From Syntrophales bacterium (GTDB lineage: Bacteria; Desulfobacterota; Syntrophia; Syntrophales; UBA2251): DNA of 19,853 nt. Both the position numbers and the translations under genes were made by a program. The notes under the pieces are model-generated. The model ran no database searches and had not been told where the DNA came from. It saw only the letters and a program-made list of their open reading frames with translations. Positions 1 through 8,077 of this stretch are shown one piece after another (the stretch's first letter is position 1; each line of letters opens with the position of its first letter). Location: the NCBI GenBank assembly GCA_023230905.1, contig JALNWL010000022.1, positions 1 to 19,853 on the forward strand. Direction: 5' to 3'.

Positions 1-627
<627 letters not shown>

Positions 628-665
628 TTCCGTCCGGCGCTTCCGTCCGGATGTGTGACGAAAAA

Positions 666-699
666 GGGGGCAGGTGCGAAGGCGCCTGCCCCCTTTTTT
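666..699. terminator. Rho-independent terminator after groEL, probably bidirectional
   Basis: Arms 666-677 and 682-693 pair over 12 positions (GGGGGCAGGTGC against GCGCCTGCCCCC, one G-T wobble) around a 4-nt loop. Six T follow at 694-699, and five A precede the stem at 661-665. It can therefore stop groEL from the left and also the minus-strand ridA operon arriving from the right. Confidence 0.93.
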
Positions 700-827
700 C
701 ATTCATGGAGGGTCGTTTCCCCCGTTGGGGCCGGCAGCGATACCTGTGGCGCGGGAAGCCCGGGGGCGAATCCGCACCCGGCCCAAAGCAGCCTGACGGC
801 GTATCCGGGCACCGGTTCGGCGGGTTC

Positions 828-1214
828 TTACGTGCGTGACAGTGTGGCGATTGCCTCGATCTCGACCAGGGCGCCTTTCGGAAGGTTGACCACCTCGTAC
901 GCCGCCCGGGCGGGATACGCGTCGGTGAAATACCGCGCGTACACCTCGTTGACCGCCGCGAAATCCTGGATGCTCTTGAGGAGCACGGTGGTCTTGACCA
1001 CGTCCCGATAGCCGAGCCCCGCGGCCGTGAGAATCGCCCCGATGTTCTTGAAGACCTGCTCGGACTGATCGGTGGCGGTGCTGCCGACGATCTCGGATGT
1101 TTCCGGATCGAGCGGAATCTGTCCGGAAATGAACAGCAGGTCCCCCGCCTGAACGGCCTGTGAATACGGGCCGATGGCCTTGGGCGCGTTTTCTGTCGCA
1201 ATGATCTTTTTCAT
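828..1214 (-). CDS. ridA: RidA family enamine/imine deaminase
   Basis: This 128-residue protein has the full length of RidA (YjgF/YER057c/UK114), a cytosolic trimer that hydrolyses reactive 2-aminoacrylate-type enamines/imines to keto acids and ammonia. Visible signatures are IGPYSQAV near residue 14 (Tyr17), the FISGQIPLDP segment, and YPARAAYEVVNLPKGALVEIEAIA. The last contains Arg103, the carboxylate-binding arginine equivalent to Arg105 of E. coli RidA, and the conserved Glu118. The start ATG is preceded by AAAGGA at good spacing. It is the last gene of a four-gene minus-strand operon and starts 19 bp after the PLP-enzyme gene stops. RidA directly behind a fold-type-II PLP enzyme fits a role in clearing the enamine that such an enzyme releases. 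That pairing is known for the family; its use here is inference. Confidence 0.95.
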   Translation of the reverse strand: MKKIIATENAPKAIGPYSQAVQAGDLLFISGQIPLDPETSEIVGSTATDQSEQVFKNIGAILTAAGLGYRDVVKTTVLLKSIQDFAAVNEVYARYFTDAYPARAAYEVVNLPKGALVEIEAIATLSRT

Positions 1215-1233
1215 GTCGGTTGTCCTTTGGATG

Positions 1234-2436
1234 TCAGCGCTCGATGGCGTCGCCCGGCTGCAGGACCGGCGGCTCCGCGTCCACCGAATCGGGATACTTC
1301 AAGCCGGTGCCGGTATTGAGCAGCACCACCCGTTCGTTCTTTTCGATCCAGCCCTCCCGGACCAGCCTGCGGGCGGCGGCGAGTGTCGCGGCGCCCTCGG
1401 GGCACACGAACAGCCCCTCCCGCCGACCCAGGTACGCCTGTGTGTTCAGGATATCCTCGTCGGTCACCGCGACGGCGCACCCGTTCGTGGCGTAGACCGC
1501 GTCGAGCACCAGGAAGTCGCCCAGCGCCTTCGGCACGTTGATGCCGAAGGCCACGGTGGCCGAGTTTTCCCAGAACACCGATTCGGTCTTTTTAGCCTGC
1601 CAGGCGCTGACCACCGGGGCGCACCCGCTCGCCTGAACCGCGACGAGGCGCGGCATGCGGGAGCCGATCCAGCCGATCTCCTGCAACTCTTGGAGCGCCT
1701 TGTAGATGCCGATGATCCCGACCCCGCCGCCCGTCGGGTAGAGAATGACCTCGGGCACATCCCAGCCGAACTGTTCGGCGATTTCGAGGCCCATGGTCTT
1801 TTTCCCCTCGATGCGGTACGGCTCCTTCAACGTCGAGGCGTCGTAGAGTCCCCGGTCCGTCACGGCCCGGCCGACGATCCGGCCCGCGTCGCTGATGAGG
1901 CCGTTCACCAGGTACAGGGACGCGCCCGCGATAACGCATTCCTTGCGTGGGATTGGGGGGGCGTCCTTCGGCATGACGATCACCGCCTGGATCCCTGCCG
2001 CCGCGCAGTACAGCGCCCAAGCGCCGCCGGCGTTCCCGTTGGTCGGCATCGCCAGCGCCTTCACCCCGAGTTCCTTTGCCATGGAGACGCCTACGGCGGC
2101 CCCGCGCGCCTTGAAGGTTCCCGTGGGGATGATTCCCTCGTCCTTGAGGTAGAGATGGGGCAGGTCCATCTCCCCACCGATGTTCCGCAGCCTGATGAGC
2201 GGCGTCATTCCCTCGCCCAGCGTAACGATATTCTTGAAATCCCGCACCGGAAGCAGTTCCCGGTACCGCCAGAGATCGTTTCTCCGCTGGGGCAGGGAGT
2301 CTTTTTTCAGGGCTTTCTCGGTCTTCTTGAGATCATACGCGACCAGGAGCGGCGAACCGCAGGTGCAGAGCTGGATCTTCCGGTTGGGTTCGTACGTGGC
2401 CCGGCACTTCGGGCAGGACAGATGGCTGACAAACAT
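1234..2436 (-). CDS. Threonine-synthase-family PLP-dependent enzyme (fold type II)
   Basis: The 400-residue protein begins with a zinc-ribbon-like segment (Cys8, Cys11, Cys24, Cys26), then a fold-type-II PLP catalytic domain. The internal aldimine lysine is Lys109 in GTFKARGAA. The substrate loop is PTNGNAGGA (131-139), the glycine-rich phosphate-cup loop is PTGGGVG (about 234-240), and the C-terminal CPEGAATLAAARRLV and LLNTGTGLKYPD motifs are typical of threonine synthases. The family converts O-phosphohomoserine to threonine, but related members deaminate or eliminate other amino acids. No homoserine kinase or dehydrogenase gene lies nearby. The neighbours are ridA, a transporter and an M24 hydrolase, so I favour a catabolic elimination or deamination reaction and leave the symbol blank. 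AAGGAG precedes the ATG. Gaps are 21 bp from the MFS gene and 19 bp to ridA. Family confidence is high, substrate confidence low. Confidence 0.88.
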   Translation of the reverse strand: MFVSHLSCPKCRATYEPNRKIQLCTCGSPLLVAYDLKKTEKALKKDSLPQRRNDLWRYRELLPVRDFKNIVTLGEGMTPLIRLRNIGGEMDLPHLYLKDEGIIPTGTFKARGAAVGVSMAKELGVKALAMPTNGNAGGAWALYCAAAGIQAVIVMPKDAPPIPRKECVIAGASLYLVNGLISDAGRIVGRAVTDRGLYDASTLKEPYRIEGKKTMGLEIAEQFGWDVPEVILYPTGGGVGIIGIYKALQELQEIGWIGSRMPRLVAVQASGCAPVVSAWQAKKTESVFWENSATVAFGINVPKALGDFLVLDAVYATNGCAVAVTDEDILNTQAYLGRREGLFVCPEGAATLAAARRLVREGWIEKNERVVLLNTGTGLKYPDSVDAEPPVLQPGDAIER

Positions 2437-2457
2437 GTTTCCACTCCTTCTTGAGAA

Positions 2458-3756
2458 TTATGATTCGCTCAACAGCTCGACATGCCTGACCTTGTCGAGG
2501 TCCTTTTCGTAATGGCGGGCGCCCACCATGAACAGCACGGCCGCGACGACCCCGAAGACGGGGAGCACGAGGAGCGCCTTCTCCAGCCCGACGTGATCGG
2601 AGATGTTCCCGATGAGCATCGGGGACCACGCGGCGCCGAAGACATGCTGGCAGACCACGCACAGGCCGTAGGCCAGCGCCCGGAGGCCCGGATGCACCAC
2701 GTCCTGAATGACCGCCGCCGCGGGGGCGAGAAACGCCACCGACAGGATGCCGAATCCGATCATCAGCGGCTTGAAAAGCGCACTCTGCGGCATCATGAAG
2801 GCCACCCCGAGCAGAAGCGCCGAGAGAAGCGAGGTGACCGCGGAGAACGCCATCCGGGCGTTTGCCCGCCGCTTCATCCAGCGGTCGGCGAGGTAGCCGC
2901 CGAGCGGTGCGCCGACGAGCAGCAGCATCGCCAGGAGCGCCGTCATGTTGCCGGCCTGCTGTTCGTTCATCCCGTGAAACCGATTGAGGTACGAGGGAAA
3001 CCACGTCATGATCGGGGTCGTTACCGCGATGTTCATGGCGAAGGCAAGGTAAACGAACCAGATGGTGGGGATGCGCAGCAGCCCCTTGATGGACGTCCAG
3101 AGCCCGCCCGAGTTCCCTACGCCGGCCGTAATCGAGTCCTCGAGCGGCACCGTCTTGTAGTCCCGGGTGAACCAATAGCCGATGGCCAGGAGGATGCCGG
3201 GGATGCCCACCAGGCCGAAGGCGTGCTGCCATCCATAGTGCAGGCCGACGTAACCGCCCACGAGAAATCCGACCGCCGCGCCGATCGGCGCGAAGGCGTC
3301 CCAGATCCCGACGGCGACCGCGCGCTTCGCCTGCGGAAAGGAGGCCGCGATCATGGCGATGGCCGCCGGCGCGTAGCCGGCCTCTCCGATGCCGGTGAAT
3401 GCCCGCGCGATCAGCAGTTCATTGTAGTTCCGTGCGAAGGCGCACAGGATGGTCGCGATGCTCCAGGAAAAGACCATGATGGAGATCATTTTTCTCCTGC
3501 TCCATCGGTCCACCATCAGGGAGAAGGGGAGAACGAAGACCGCGATGAAGAGAGACACCACGCCCGTCAGCGATCCCAACAGGGTGTCGGACAGGCCCCA
3601 CGCCTCCTTGATGAACGGAATCAGGGAGGCGACGATCATCCGGTCGGTATAATCGAACGCGTACGTCAGGCACAGCAGGACGAGGATAATGTACGCACTT
3701 GGCCCGCCGGGTCGATACGCCGCCGGGGAAGTTCCTGAACCGCCGTTTTGGGACAT
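2458..3756 (-). CDS. MFS transporter (spinster-like/sugar-acid symporter type)
   Basis: This is a membrane carrier of 432 residues with the alternation of about twelve hydrophobic segments expected of the major facilitator superfamily. Motif A is visible as DRWSRRK after TM2. An RAFTGIGEAGYAPAA segment in TM4 resembles the GxGEA signature of spinster-like carriers. A charged central loop near residue 200 separates the two halves, and the second half repeats the motif as ADRWMKRR. The frame stays open 55 codons further upstream inside the M24 gene. The start at 3756 is preferred because GGAGGA lies 7 nt upstream and the protein then begins directly before TM1. It lies 31 bp after the M24 stop and 21 bp before the PLP-enzyme start. 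It probably imports the substrate of this operon; the ligand cannot be read from the sequence. Confidence 0.93.
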   Translation of the reverse strand: MSQNGGSGTSPAAYRPGGPSAYIILVLLCLTYAFDYTDRMIVASLIPFIKEAWGLSDTLLGSLTGVVSLFIAVFVLPFSLMVDRWSRRKMISIMVFSWSIATILCAFARNYNELLIARAFTGIGEAGYAPAAIAMIAASFPQAKRAVAVGIWDAFAPIGAAVGFLVGGYVGLHYGWQHAFGLVGIPGILLAIGYWFTRDYKTVPLEDSITAGVGNSGGLWTSIKGLLRIPTIWFVYLAFAMNIAVTTPIMTWFPSYLNRFHGMNEQQAGNMTALLAMLLLVGAPLGGYLADRWMKRRANARMAFSAVTSLLSALLLGVAFMMPQSALFKPLMIGFGILSVAFLAPAAAVIQDVVHPGLRALAYGLCVVCQHVFGAAWSPMLIGNISDHVGLEKALLVLPVFGVVAAVLFMVGARHYEKDLDKVRHVELLSES

Positions 3757-3787
3757 GACACGATCCTCCTCACCAGAAACGTCGGCG

Positions 3788-5077
3788 TCACTGGCACAGA
3801 TAGACGTCGATCGGGAAGTCGATGCCCAGCTTTTCGAGCCCGGTATCGGTGACCAGGTAGATGTCCTCGGGCATGTTGCCGAAGTAGACGAGGTCGTTGC
3901 CGAAACAGCCCACCTCGACACAGACCACCATGCCGGGCTTCAATTCGGTGACATCGTCCGGGGCGAACCACGGCTGCTCGTGGTTGAGCAGGCCGATACC
4001 GTGCCCCACGAAGTCGATCGGGACCGCCTGGTTCCAGTCCTGACGGTAGGTCTCCTTTTCGGCCAGTTTGAAGATGTCGCAGCCCCGCATGCCGGGGACG
4101 ATGTTTTTCACGGTATTGAGGTAGGCGTCGCGCCCCCATTTCGAGAGGTCCGCCAGCTTCGGGGGCAGTGTCTTTCCGACGTAGAACGAGCGCTGGAAGT
4201 CGGTCCAGTAGCCCTTGTAGGTGGGGCCGCTGTCGGCGAATCCCTGGTCGCCCTCGCGGATCACCCGGTCGTAGAACGGCGGGGTGACCAGGCGCCATTT
4301 GCCAGGGCCGTCGCTGCCGCACATGAAGAGCGTAACGTTCGTGATGTCGATCGCGTCGTACATGTCTTCCTTCACGTATTCTTCCCAGATGGCGCGGTGG
4401 ATGTCCCGCTCGGTGGCCCCGGGCCGGATGGCCCGCCACCCGGCCGACAGCACCCGCCCGGCCTTCTCGCAGGTGGTCCGCATCAGGTCGATTTCCCAGG
4501 GGGTCTTGATCATCCGCTGCTCCCAGACCGCCTGGTCGGCACTCACGAACGTCGCGTTGGGGAGCGCGCGTTCGATCTCGCGGATCTCGTCGACGGATAC
4601 CTCGTGCACATATTCCGGGCCGTACTCGAGGCCGAGGACCTTGTTGTGGAGGTGCAGGCTCTTCACGGCGTCGACCAGCACGTCGATGAATTTGAGCGGC
4701 AGGCGCCAGATCTTGATCTGGCTCCAGGCGCGGATGTCGCGAATCCAGGTCGTGCGGCGGACGCTGTTGGACAGGACGTTCTCGCCGACGAAGACGGGAT
4801 CGTGCTCCTGCGAGATGATGAGGCAATGGCGCCAGCGGTGGCTGTAGCGGATATTGGATTCGCGGTAGCCGCCGTAGTAGTACTTGTTGTCGTAGGAGAA
4901 CAGGATCATCGCGTCCAGGCCGTGTTTCGCGAGCATCCGCTTCGCGGCGGCGGTCCGGCGGTCGAACTCCTCCTTTGGAAGGTGCGGGGAGAAATCTTCC
5001 GTTGCGGCGGAATCGCTCCACGTCACGCCTTCGCGCTCCATTTGGTGATCTTTCGACAGCGCTTTCGTCTTCTTCAT
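3788..5077 (-). CDS. M24 family metallohydrolase (creatinase/Xaa-Pro peptidase-like)
   Basis: This 429-residue protein has the two-domain layout of the pita-bread M24 hydrolases: a creatinase-type N-terminal domain (about 38-180) and a catalytic domain (about 190-415). All five metal ligands are present: Asp282 and Asp293 in ADSGPTYKGYWTDFQRS, His359 in VGHGIGL, Glu388 in VVCVEVG, and Glu404 in MPEDIYLVT. The protein should therefore be an active dinuclear-metal enzyme. The family includes Xaa-Pro dipeptidases, creatinase, ectoine hydrolase (DoeA/EutD) and the DMSP lyase DddP. I cannot assign one, though the context favours hydrolysis of a small amide over proline-peptide turnover. It is the first gene of the four-gene operon, with GAGGAGG before the ATG and a divergent promoter region upstream. 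The family call is firm and the substrate unknown. Confidence 0.92.
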   Translation of the reverse strand: MKKTKALSKDHQMEREGVTWSDSAATEDFSPHLPKEEFDRRTAAAKRMLAKHGLDAMILFSYDNKYYYGGYRESNIRYSHRWRHCLIISQEHDPVFVGENVLSNSVRRTTWIRDIRAWSQIKIWRLPLKFIDVLVDAVKSLHLHNKVLGLEYGPEYVHEVSVDEIREIERALPNATFVSADQAVWEQRMIKTPWEIDLMRTTCEKAGRVLSAGWRAIRPGATERDIHRAIWEEYVKEDMYDAIDITNVTLFMCGSDGPGKWRLVTPPFYDRVIREGDQGFADSGPTYKGYWTDFQRSFYVGKTLPPKLADLSKWGRDAYLNTVKNIVPGMRGCDIFKLAEKETYRQDWNQAVPIDFVGHGIGLLNHEQPWFAPDDVTELKPGMVVCVEVGCFGNDLVYFGNMPEDIYLVTDTGLEKLGIDFPIDVYLCQ

Positions 5078-5116
5078 GGGTCGGCCTCCTCTCGTACATG
5101 CATTAAGGTCGCCGTA

Positions 5117-5145
5117 GGGATAGCACGGGGAGCGCGCCGTGTCAA
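5117..5145 (-). promoter_or_regulatory. Candidate sigma-70 promoter of the M24-MFS-PLP-ridA operon
   Basis: On the minus strand TTGACA (5145-5140) is followed after exactly 17 bp by TATCCC (5122-5117), preceded by TGC as in an extended -10. The predicted start lies about 33 nt before the M24 ATG. The -10 is imperfect in its last three bases, which suits a promoter that needs an activator. Confidence 0.5.
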
Positions 5146-5149
5146 CAAA

Positions 5150-5170
5150 AATTTGTATCTTTTACAAATT
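5150..5170. promoter_or_regulatory. Perfect inverted repeat, candidate operator of the YheO-type regulator
   Basis: AATTTGTA (5150-5157) and TACAAATT (5163-5170) are exact reverse complements separated by TCTTT. The site lies in the only AT-rich stretch of the region, directly upstream of the -35 of the metabolic operon. A second, imperfect copy (TTGTA-TTCG-TGCAA, 5192-5205) overlaps the candidate -35 of the regulator gene. Binding by the adjacent regulator is inference. Confidence 0.55.
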
Positions 5171-5191
5171 ATTTTAATATTTAAAAATAAA

Positions 5192-5219
5192 TTGTATTCG
5201 TGCAAAAATATGCTATGAT
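5192..5219 (+). promoter_or_regulatory. Candidate promoter of the YheO-type regulator gene
   Basis: TTGTAT (5192-5197), a 16-bp spacer, then TATGAT (5214-5219) preceded by TGC, an extended -10. The -35 overlaps the weaker copy of the inverted repeat, which would allow autoregulation. The implied leader is about 135 nt. Confidence 0.5.
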
Positions 5220-5252
5220 TGGTCCGTTTGAAAGCGGGTTGATGCTCCCGTC

Positions 5253-5281
5253 GTCCGGGTCGGGGAAACCCCGAGCCGGAC
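5253..5281 (+). other. Very stable hairpin in the regulator's 5' leader
   Basis: GTCCGGGTCGGGG (5253-5265) and CCCCGAGCCGGAC (5269-5281) pair over 13 positions with one central G-G mismatch and an AAA loop. No T-run follows, so it is not an ordinary intrinsic terminator. It sits in the predicted untranslated leader about 80 nt before the start codon. It could pause polymerase, protect the RNA or bind protein; the sequence does not decide. Confidence 0.6.
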
Positions 5282-5362
5282 AGGCAGGGTCCGGGCGGGT
5301 GTCGGTCCGCCGCGGCGATGGATGGAGGGAGGGAGGCGGGTCAAGCCATGGAAGGACAAAAG

Positions 5363-6037
5363 ATGGAAGCAGGCGACGTCTTGAAGACGATCAAGCTGAC
5401 CGCCCAGGACAAGGAGATCCTCCGGAGCATTGCGCCGATCGTCGGCGGAATCGCGGAACTGTTCGGCCGGAACTGCGAGGTGCTTCTCCACTCCTTCGAA
5501 GATCCCGGGCATTCGGTCGTGGAAATCGCCAATGCGCACATCACCGGGAGGAAGGTCGGCTCGCCGATCACGGACCTCGGCCTCAACGTGCTCATGCAGT
5601 CGTTCACGAACCGGCAGGACGTCGTGGGCAGCTACTATACGCGGACCGAGACGGGCAAGCTGTTCCGTTCGATCACCATCCTGATCCGGAACGGCCGGCA
5701 GAAACCCATCGGCATGCTCTGCATCAACCTCGACCTGAGCGCCCCGCTCATCGACTTCGTCCGCGATTTTGTCCCCGGCGCCGAGGACAAAAACGAGACG
5801 GTCGAGAACTTCCCGACGGAAATCAACGATCTCGTCCACAAGTCCCTGGAGGACAGCATCACCCGGATCAACCTCTTGAAGGGTGTTTCCGCGGCCGGGA
5901 AGAACCGGATGATCATCGCTGAGCTCGCGGAGAAGGGGGTCTTCGACATCAAGGGGGCCGTGGAGATCGTGGCCGGCGAGATGGGCGTCTCCAAATACAC
6001 CATCTACCATCGCCTGCGGGGACTGAAGAAGGCGTAG
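5363..6037 (+). CDS. YheO/DauR-type transcriptional regulator (PAS-like + HTH)
   Basis: With the start chosen here the protein has 224 residues. The N-terminal part (about 15-125) matches the YheO PAS-like sensor domain: IAPIVGGIAELFGRNCEVLLHSFED, HITGRKVGSPITDLGL, and the YYTRTETGKLFRSITILIRN/IGMLCINLD segments. The C-terminal part (about 170-222) is the matching HTH domain, with MIIAELAEKGVFDIKGAVEIVAGEMGVSKYTIYHRLRGL. DauR of Pseudomonas, in this family, controls D-amino-acid use, which suggests a small amino-acid-like effector. In-frame ATGs also occur at 5318 and 5348. The one at 5363 has GGAAGGA at 6-nt spacing, the best of the three. The gene is divergent from the M24-MFS-PLP-ridA operon and probably controls it through the inverted repeats between them. 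It ends at a strong terminator. Confidence 0.88.
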   Translation: MEAGDVLKTIKLTAQDKEILRSIAPIVGGIAELFGRNCEVLLHSFEDPGHSVVEIANAHITGRKVGSPITDLGLNVLMQSFTNRQDVVGSYYTRTETGKLFRSITILIRNGRQKPIGMLCINLDLSAPLIDFVRDFVPGAEDKNETVENFPTEINDLVHKSLEDSITRINLLKGVSAAGKNRMIIAELAEKGVFDIKGAVEIVAGEMGVSKYTIYHRLRGLKKA

Positions 6038-6055
6038 GCGGAAAGAGGCATTAAA

Positions 6056-6101
6056 AAAGCCGGATCGGGGGTGGATTTCGCTCCCCGATCCGGCTTTGTT
6101 T
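6056..6101. terminator. Bidirectional terminator between the regulator and the convergent acyl-CoA dehydrogenase gene
   Basis: A 15-bp perfect stem is formed by 6056-6070 (AAAGCCGGATCGGGG) and 6083-6097 (CCCCGATCCGGCTTT) with a 12-nt loop. It is flanked by an A-run on the left (6053-6058) and TTTGTTTT on the right. The two genes converge here, so one element can serve both. The rest of the gap, to 6198, holds nothing I recognise. Confidence 0.92.
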
Positions 6102-6198
6102 TCGGCGGCGGAATCCGTCCCCGTTTCACGGGCAGGTCGTCGCGGAAACCGGCCGCCCCGGGACGGATCAAGGCCCCAGGGCGGTATGAAGGGTTTTC

Positions 6199-8022
6199 TC
6201 AGACCGCGAACGCCTCATCCGGAATGCGGATGCAACTGATCTCGTCCTGGACGAGGACGTCGCACTTGGCCGGTACGAGCGCCGTCGTCCGGTTGATGTA
6301 GAACTTCGCGCCCTCGATTTTGCCCGTGTAGAAGGCCTTGTCCGTCTCGGACGGATTCGCAGCGAGCTTTTCGGTCGCCGTGTTCGCCATCCAGAGGTGG
6401 AACCAGCCGCACAGGGACTCGGACAGGCAGTGGAGGTAGTCCATCGCCGCAATCAGCGGCACGAAGGGGTTCGACCGCATGAGCTTGCTGAACTGCATGG
6501 CGGCGCCCGCGCAGGCGTTGAGCGCCTTCTCCACGGTCTCGGCCTCGGCCTTGAGGGCCTCGTTGCCCTTGGCCTTGGCGATTTCGGCCTGGGTCTCGCC
6601 CAGGAGGGTCATGAAGTACAGGCCCTTCTTCATGCCGAGCTTCCGGCCCAGGAGGTCGAGGGCCTGGATGCCGTTCGTCCCCTCGTAAATGCCGTTGATC
6701 CGGTTGTCGCGCATCAACTGCTCCACGGGATACTCCCGGCAGTAGCCGTAACCGCCATAGGTCTGGACGGCGAGCGAGGTCACGACGTCGCCCATGTCGG
6801 TGCAGTAGGCCTTGACGATTGGGGTCAGCATCTCGATCATGCCCTGCCACTTGTCCTTCTCGGCGTCCGTCTCCGCGACCCGCAGACGGTCCATCGCGTA
6901 GTAGCAGTACAGGGCCAGGGCCTTGATGGCCTCGGTGATGGACTTCATCTTGAGGAGCATCCGGCGGATGTCGGGGTGCTGGATGATCGGGCAGGCCTTC
7001 GCGTCTGGGTCCCTCATCTGCATGACGTTGACGCCCTGCACGCGCTCTTTCGCGTAGGACAATGCGTGGAGGTACGCCGCCGTGGACAGCGCGACGCCCA
7101 TCGTGCCGACCCCCTGGCGCTCCTCGTTCATCATGTGGAACATGACCTTCATGCCCTCCCGCTCTTCGCCCATGAGCCAGCCGATGCATTTGCCGTTCTC
7201 GCCGAAGTTGAGCGTGCAGGTGGCGTTGCCGTGGATGCCCATCTTGCTTTCGATCCCGCCCGTATTGACGTCGTTGGGCTCGCCCAGGGACCCGTCCGGA
7301 TTGATCCGGATCTTGGGAACGACGAAAATCGAGATGCCCTTCGTCCCCGGGGGGTCGCCTTCGATCCGCGCCAGGACCGGGTGGATGATGTTCTCCGTCA
7401 GGTTGTGGTCGCCCGCGGAGATGAAGCACTTCGTGCCCGTGATGGAATAGGTGCCGTCGGGGTTCTTCCTGGCGGAGGTCTTGAGCGCGCCCACGTCGGA
7501 GCCCGCGCCGGGCTCGGTCAGGCACATCGTGCCCGTCCAGGCGCCGTTGTACATCTTCTCCAGGATGAGGTCCCGCAGGGGGTGCTGGAAGAAGTCCTCG
7601 ACGAGCCGGGCGGCGCCGTGGGTCAGCCCGGGATACATGAGGAAGGCCTGGTTGCCGGCCAGGAACATCTGGGAAACCGCGGCGGCGATGATGGCCGGGA
7701 ACCCCTGTCCGCCCACGTCGGGGCTGTCGGAGACGGAGAGCCACCCGCCCTCGGCATAGAGCTGCCAGAGCCGGTGGTATGCCTCGGGGACGGACACCTT
7801 GCCGTCCTTGAAAACCGCCTCCACGGGCTGGCGGTGCACCTCGTCCGGGTAGGACGGGGCGATGTCGTTTTCCGTGAACTTCGCCGCCTGGTCGAGAACC
7901 ATGTTCACCATGTCGGCGTCATGATCCGCGAAAGGCCCCTTGCCCAGGAGCTCGTCCCCGATGCGGAACACCTCGTGCAACAGGAACTGGAGATCCCTTA
8001 CATCGACCCACTGGCTTGCCAT
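6199..8022 (-). CDS. Large acyl-CoA dehydrogenase (about 600-residue, DmdC-like class)
   Basis: This 607-residue FAD-dependent acyl-CoA dehydrogenase introduces a 2,3 double bond into an acyl-CoA and passes electrons to ETF. It has the N-terminal helical domain, the FAD/substrate beta-domain motif MCLTEPGAGSDVGALKT (about 170-186), TGTKCFISAGDH, and the C-terminal helical domain with QTYGGYGYCREYPVEQLMRDNRINGIYEGTNGIQ. Glu447 in that last segment is the catalytic base in the usual position. It then has the extra C-terminal extension of roughly 150 residues found in the large class that includes 3-methylmercaptopropionyl-CoA dehydrogenase (DmdC), a class common in syntrophs. Chain specificity cannot be read from sequence. 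GAGGAGGAAAGG precedes the ATG. It is monocistronic, with its own consensus promoter and a shared terminator. Confidence 0.94.
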   Translation of the reverse strand: MASQWVDVRDLQFLLHEVFRIGDELLGKGPFADHDADMVNMVLDQAAKFTENDIAPSYPDEVHRQPVEAVFKDGKVSVPEAYHRLWQLYAEGGWLSVSDSPDVGGQGFPAIIAAAVSQMFLAGNQAFLMYPGLTHGAARLVEDFFQHPLRDLILEKMYNGAWTGTMCLTEPGAGSDVGALKTSARKNPDGTYSITGTKCFISAGDHNLTENIIHPVLARIEGDPPGTKGISIFVVPKIRINPDGSLGEPNDVNTGGIESKMGIHGNATCTLNFGENGKCIGWLMGEEREGMKVMFHMMNEERQGVGTMGVALSTAAYLHALSYAKERVQGVNVMQMRDPDAKACPIIQHPDIRRMLLKMKSITEAIKALALYCYYAMDRLRVAETDAEKDKWQGMIEMLTPIVKAYCTDMGDVVTSLAVQTYGGYGYCREYPVEQLMRDNRINGIYEGTNGIQALDLLGRKLGMKKGLYFMTLLGETQAEIAKAKGNEALKAEAETVEKALNACAGAAMQFSKLMRSNPFVPLIAAMDYLHCLSESLCGWFHLWMANTATEKLAANPSETDKAFYTGKIEGAKFYINRTTALVPAKCDVLVQDEISCIRIPDEAFAV

Positions 8023-8059
8023 AATCCTTTCCTCCTCAAAAAAACGGTTAAATGGGTCC

Positions 8060-8072
8060 CTCCTTTAAGGAG
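8060..8072. promoter_or_regulatory. 13-bp palindrome at the transcription start of the acyl-CoA dehydrogenase gene
   Basis: CTCCTTTAAGGAG is a 6+1+6 perfect dyad that begins within a few bases of the predicted +1. Placement just downstream of the -10 suits a repressor operator; as RNA it could only form a short 5-bp hairpin. No regulator is identified. Confidence 0.4.
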
Positions 8073-8077
8073 CCGGG

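Noticed and set aside
700..827. GC-rich gap between the groEL terminator and ridA
   Set aside because: Several short C/G runs can pair weakly, but no convincing second terminator, RNA gene or small gene is visible.
1174..2454. Long plus-strand open frame antisense to the PLP-enzyme gene
   Set aside because: It mirrors a GC-rich gene with clear family motifs; its translation is rich in Arg, His and Gly with no recognisable domain and no ribosome binding site.
3757..3921. Upstream extension of the MFS transporter frame
   Set aside because: It overlaps the end of the M24 gene, is not hydrophobic, and a strong Shine-Dalgarno marks ATG 3756.
3689..5218. Long plus-strand open frame antisense to the M24 gene
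   Set aside because: Shadow frame produced by GC-rich codon use; the minus strand encodes a complete M24 enzyme with all metal ligands.
5200..5922. Alternative plus-strand frame overlapping the regulator
   Set aside because: Its translation is Arg/Gly-rich with no domain, while the overlapping frame encodes a recognisable YheO-type protein.
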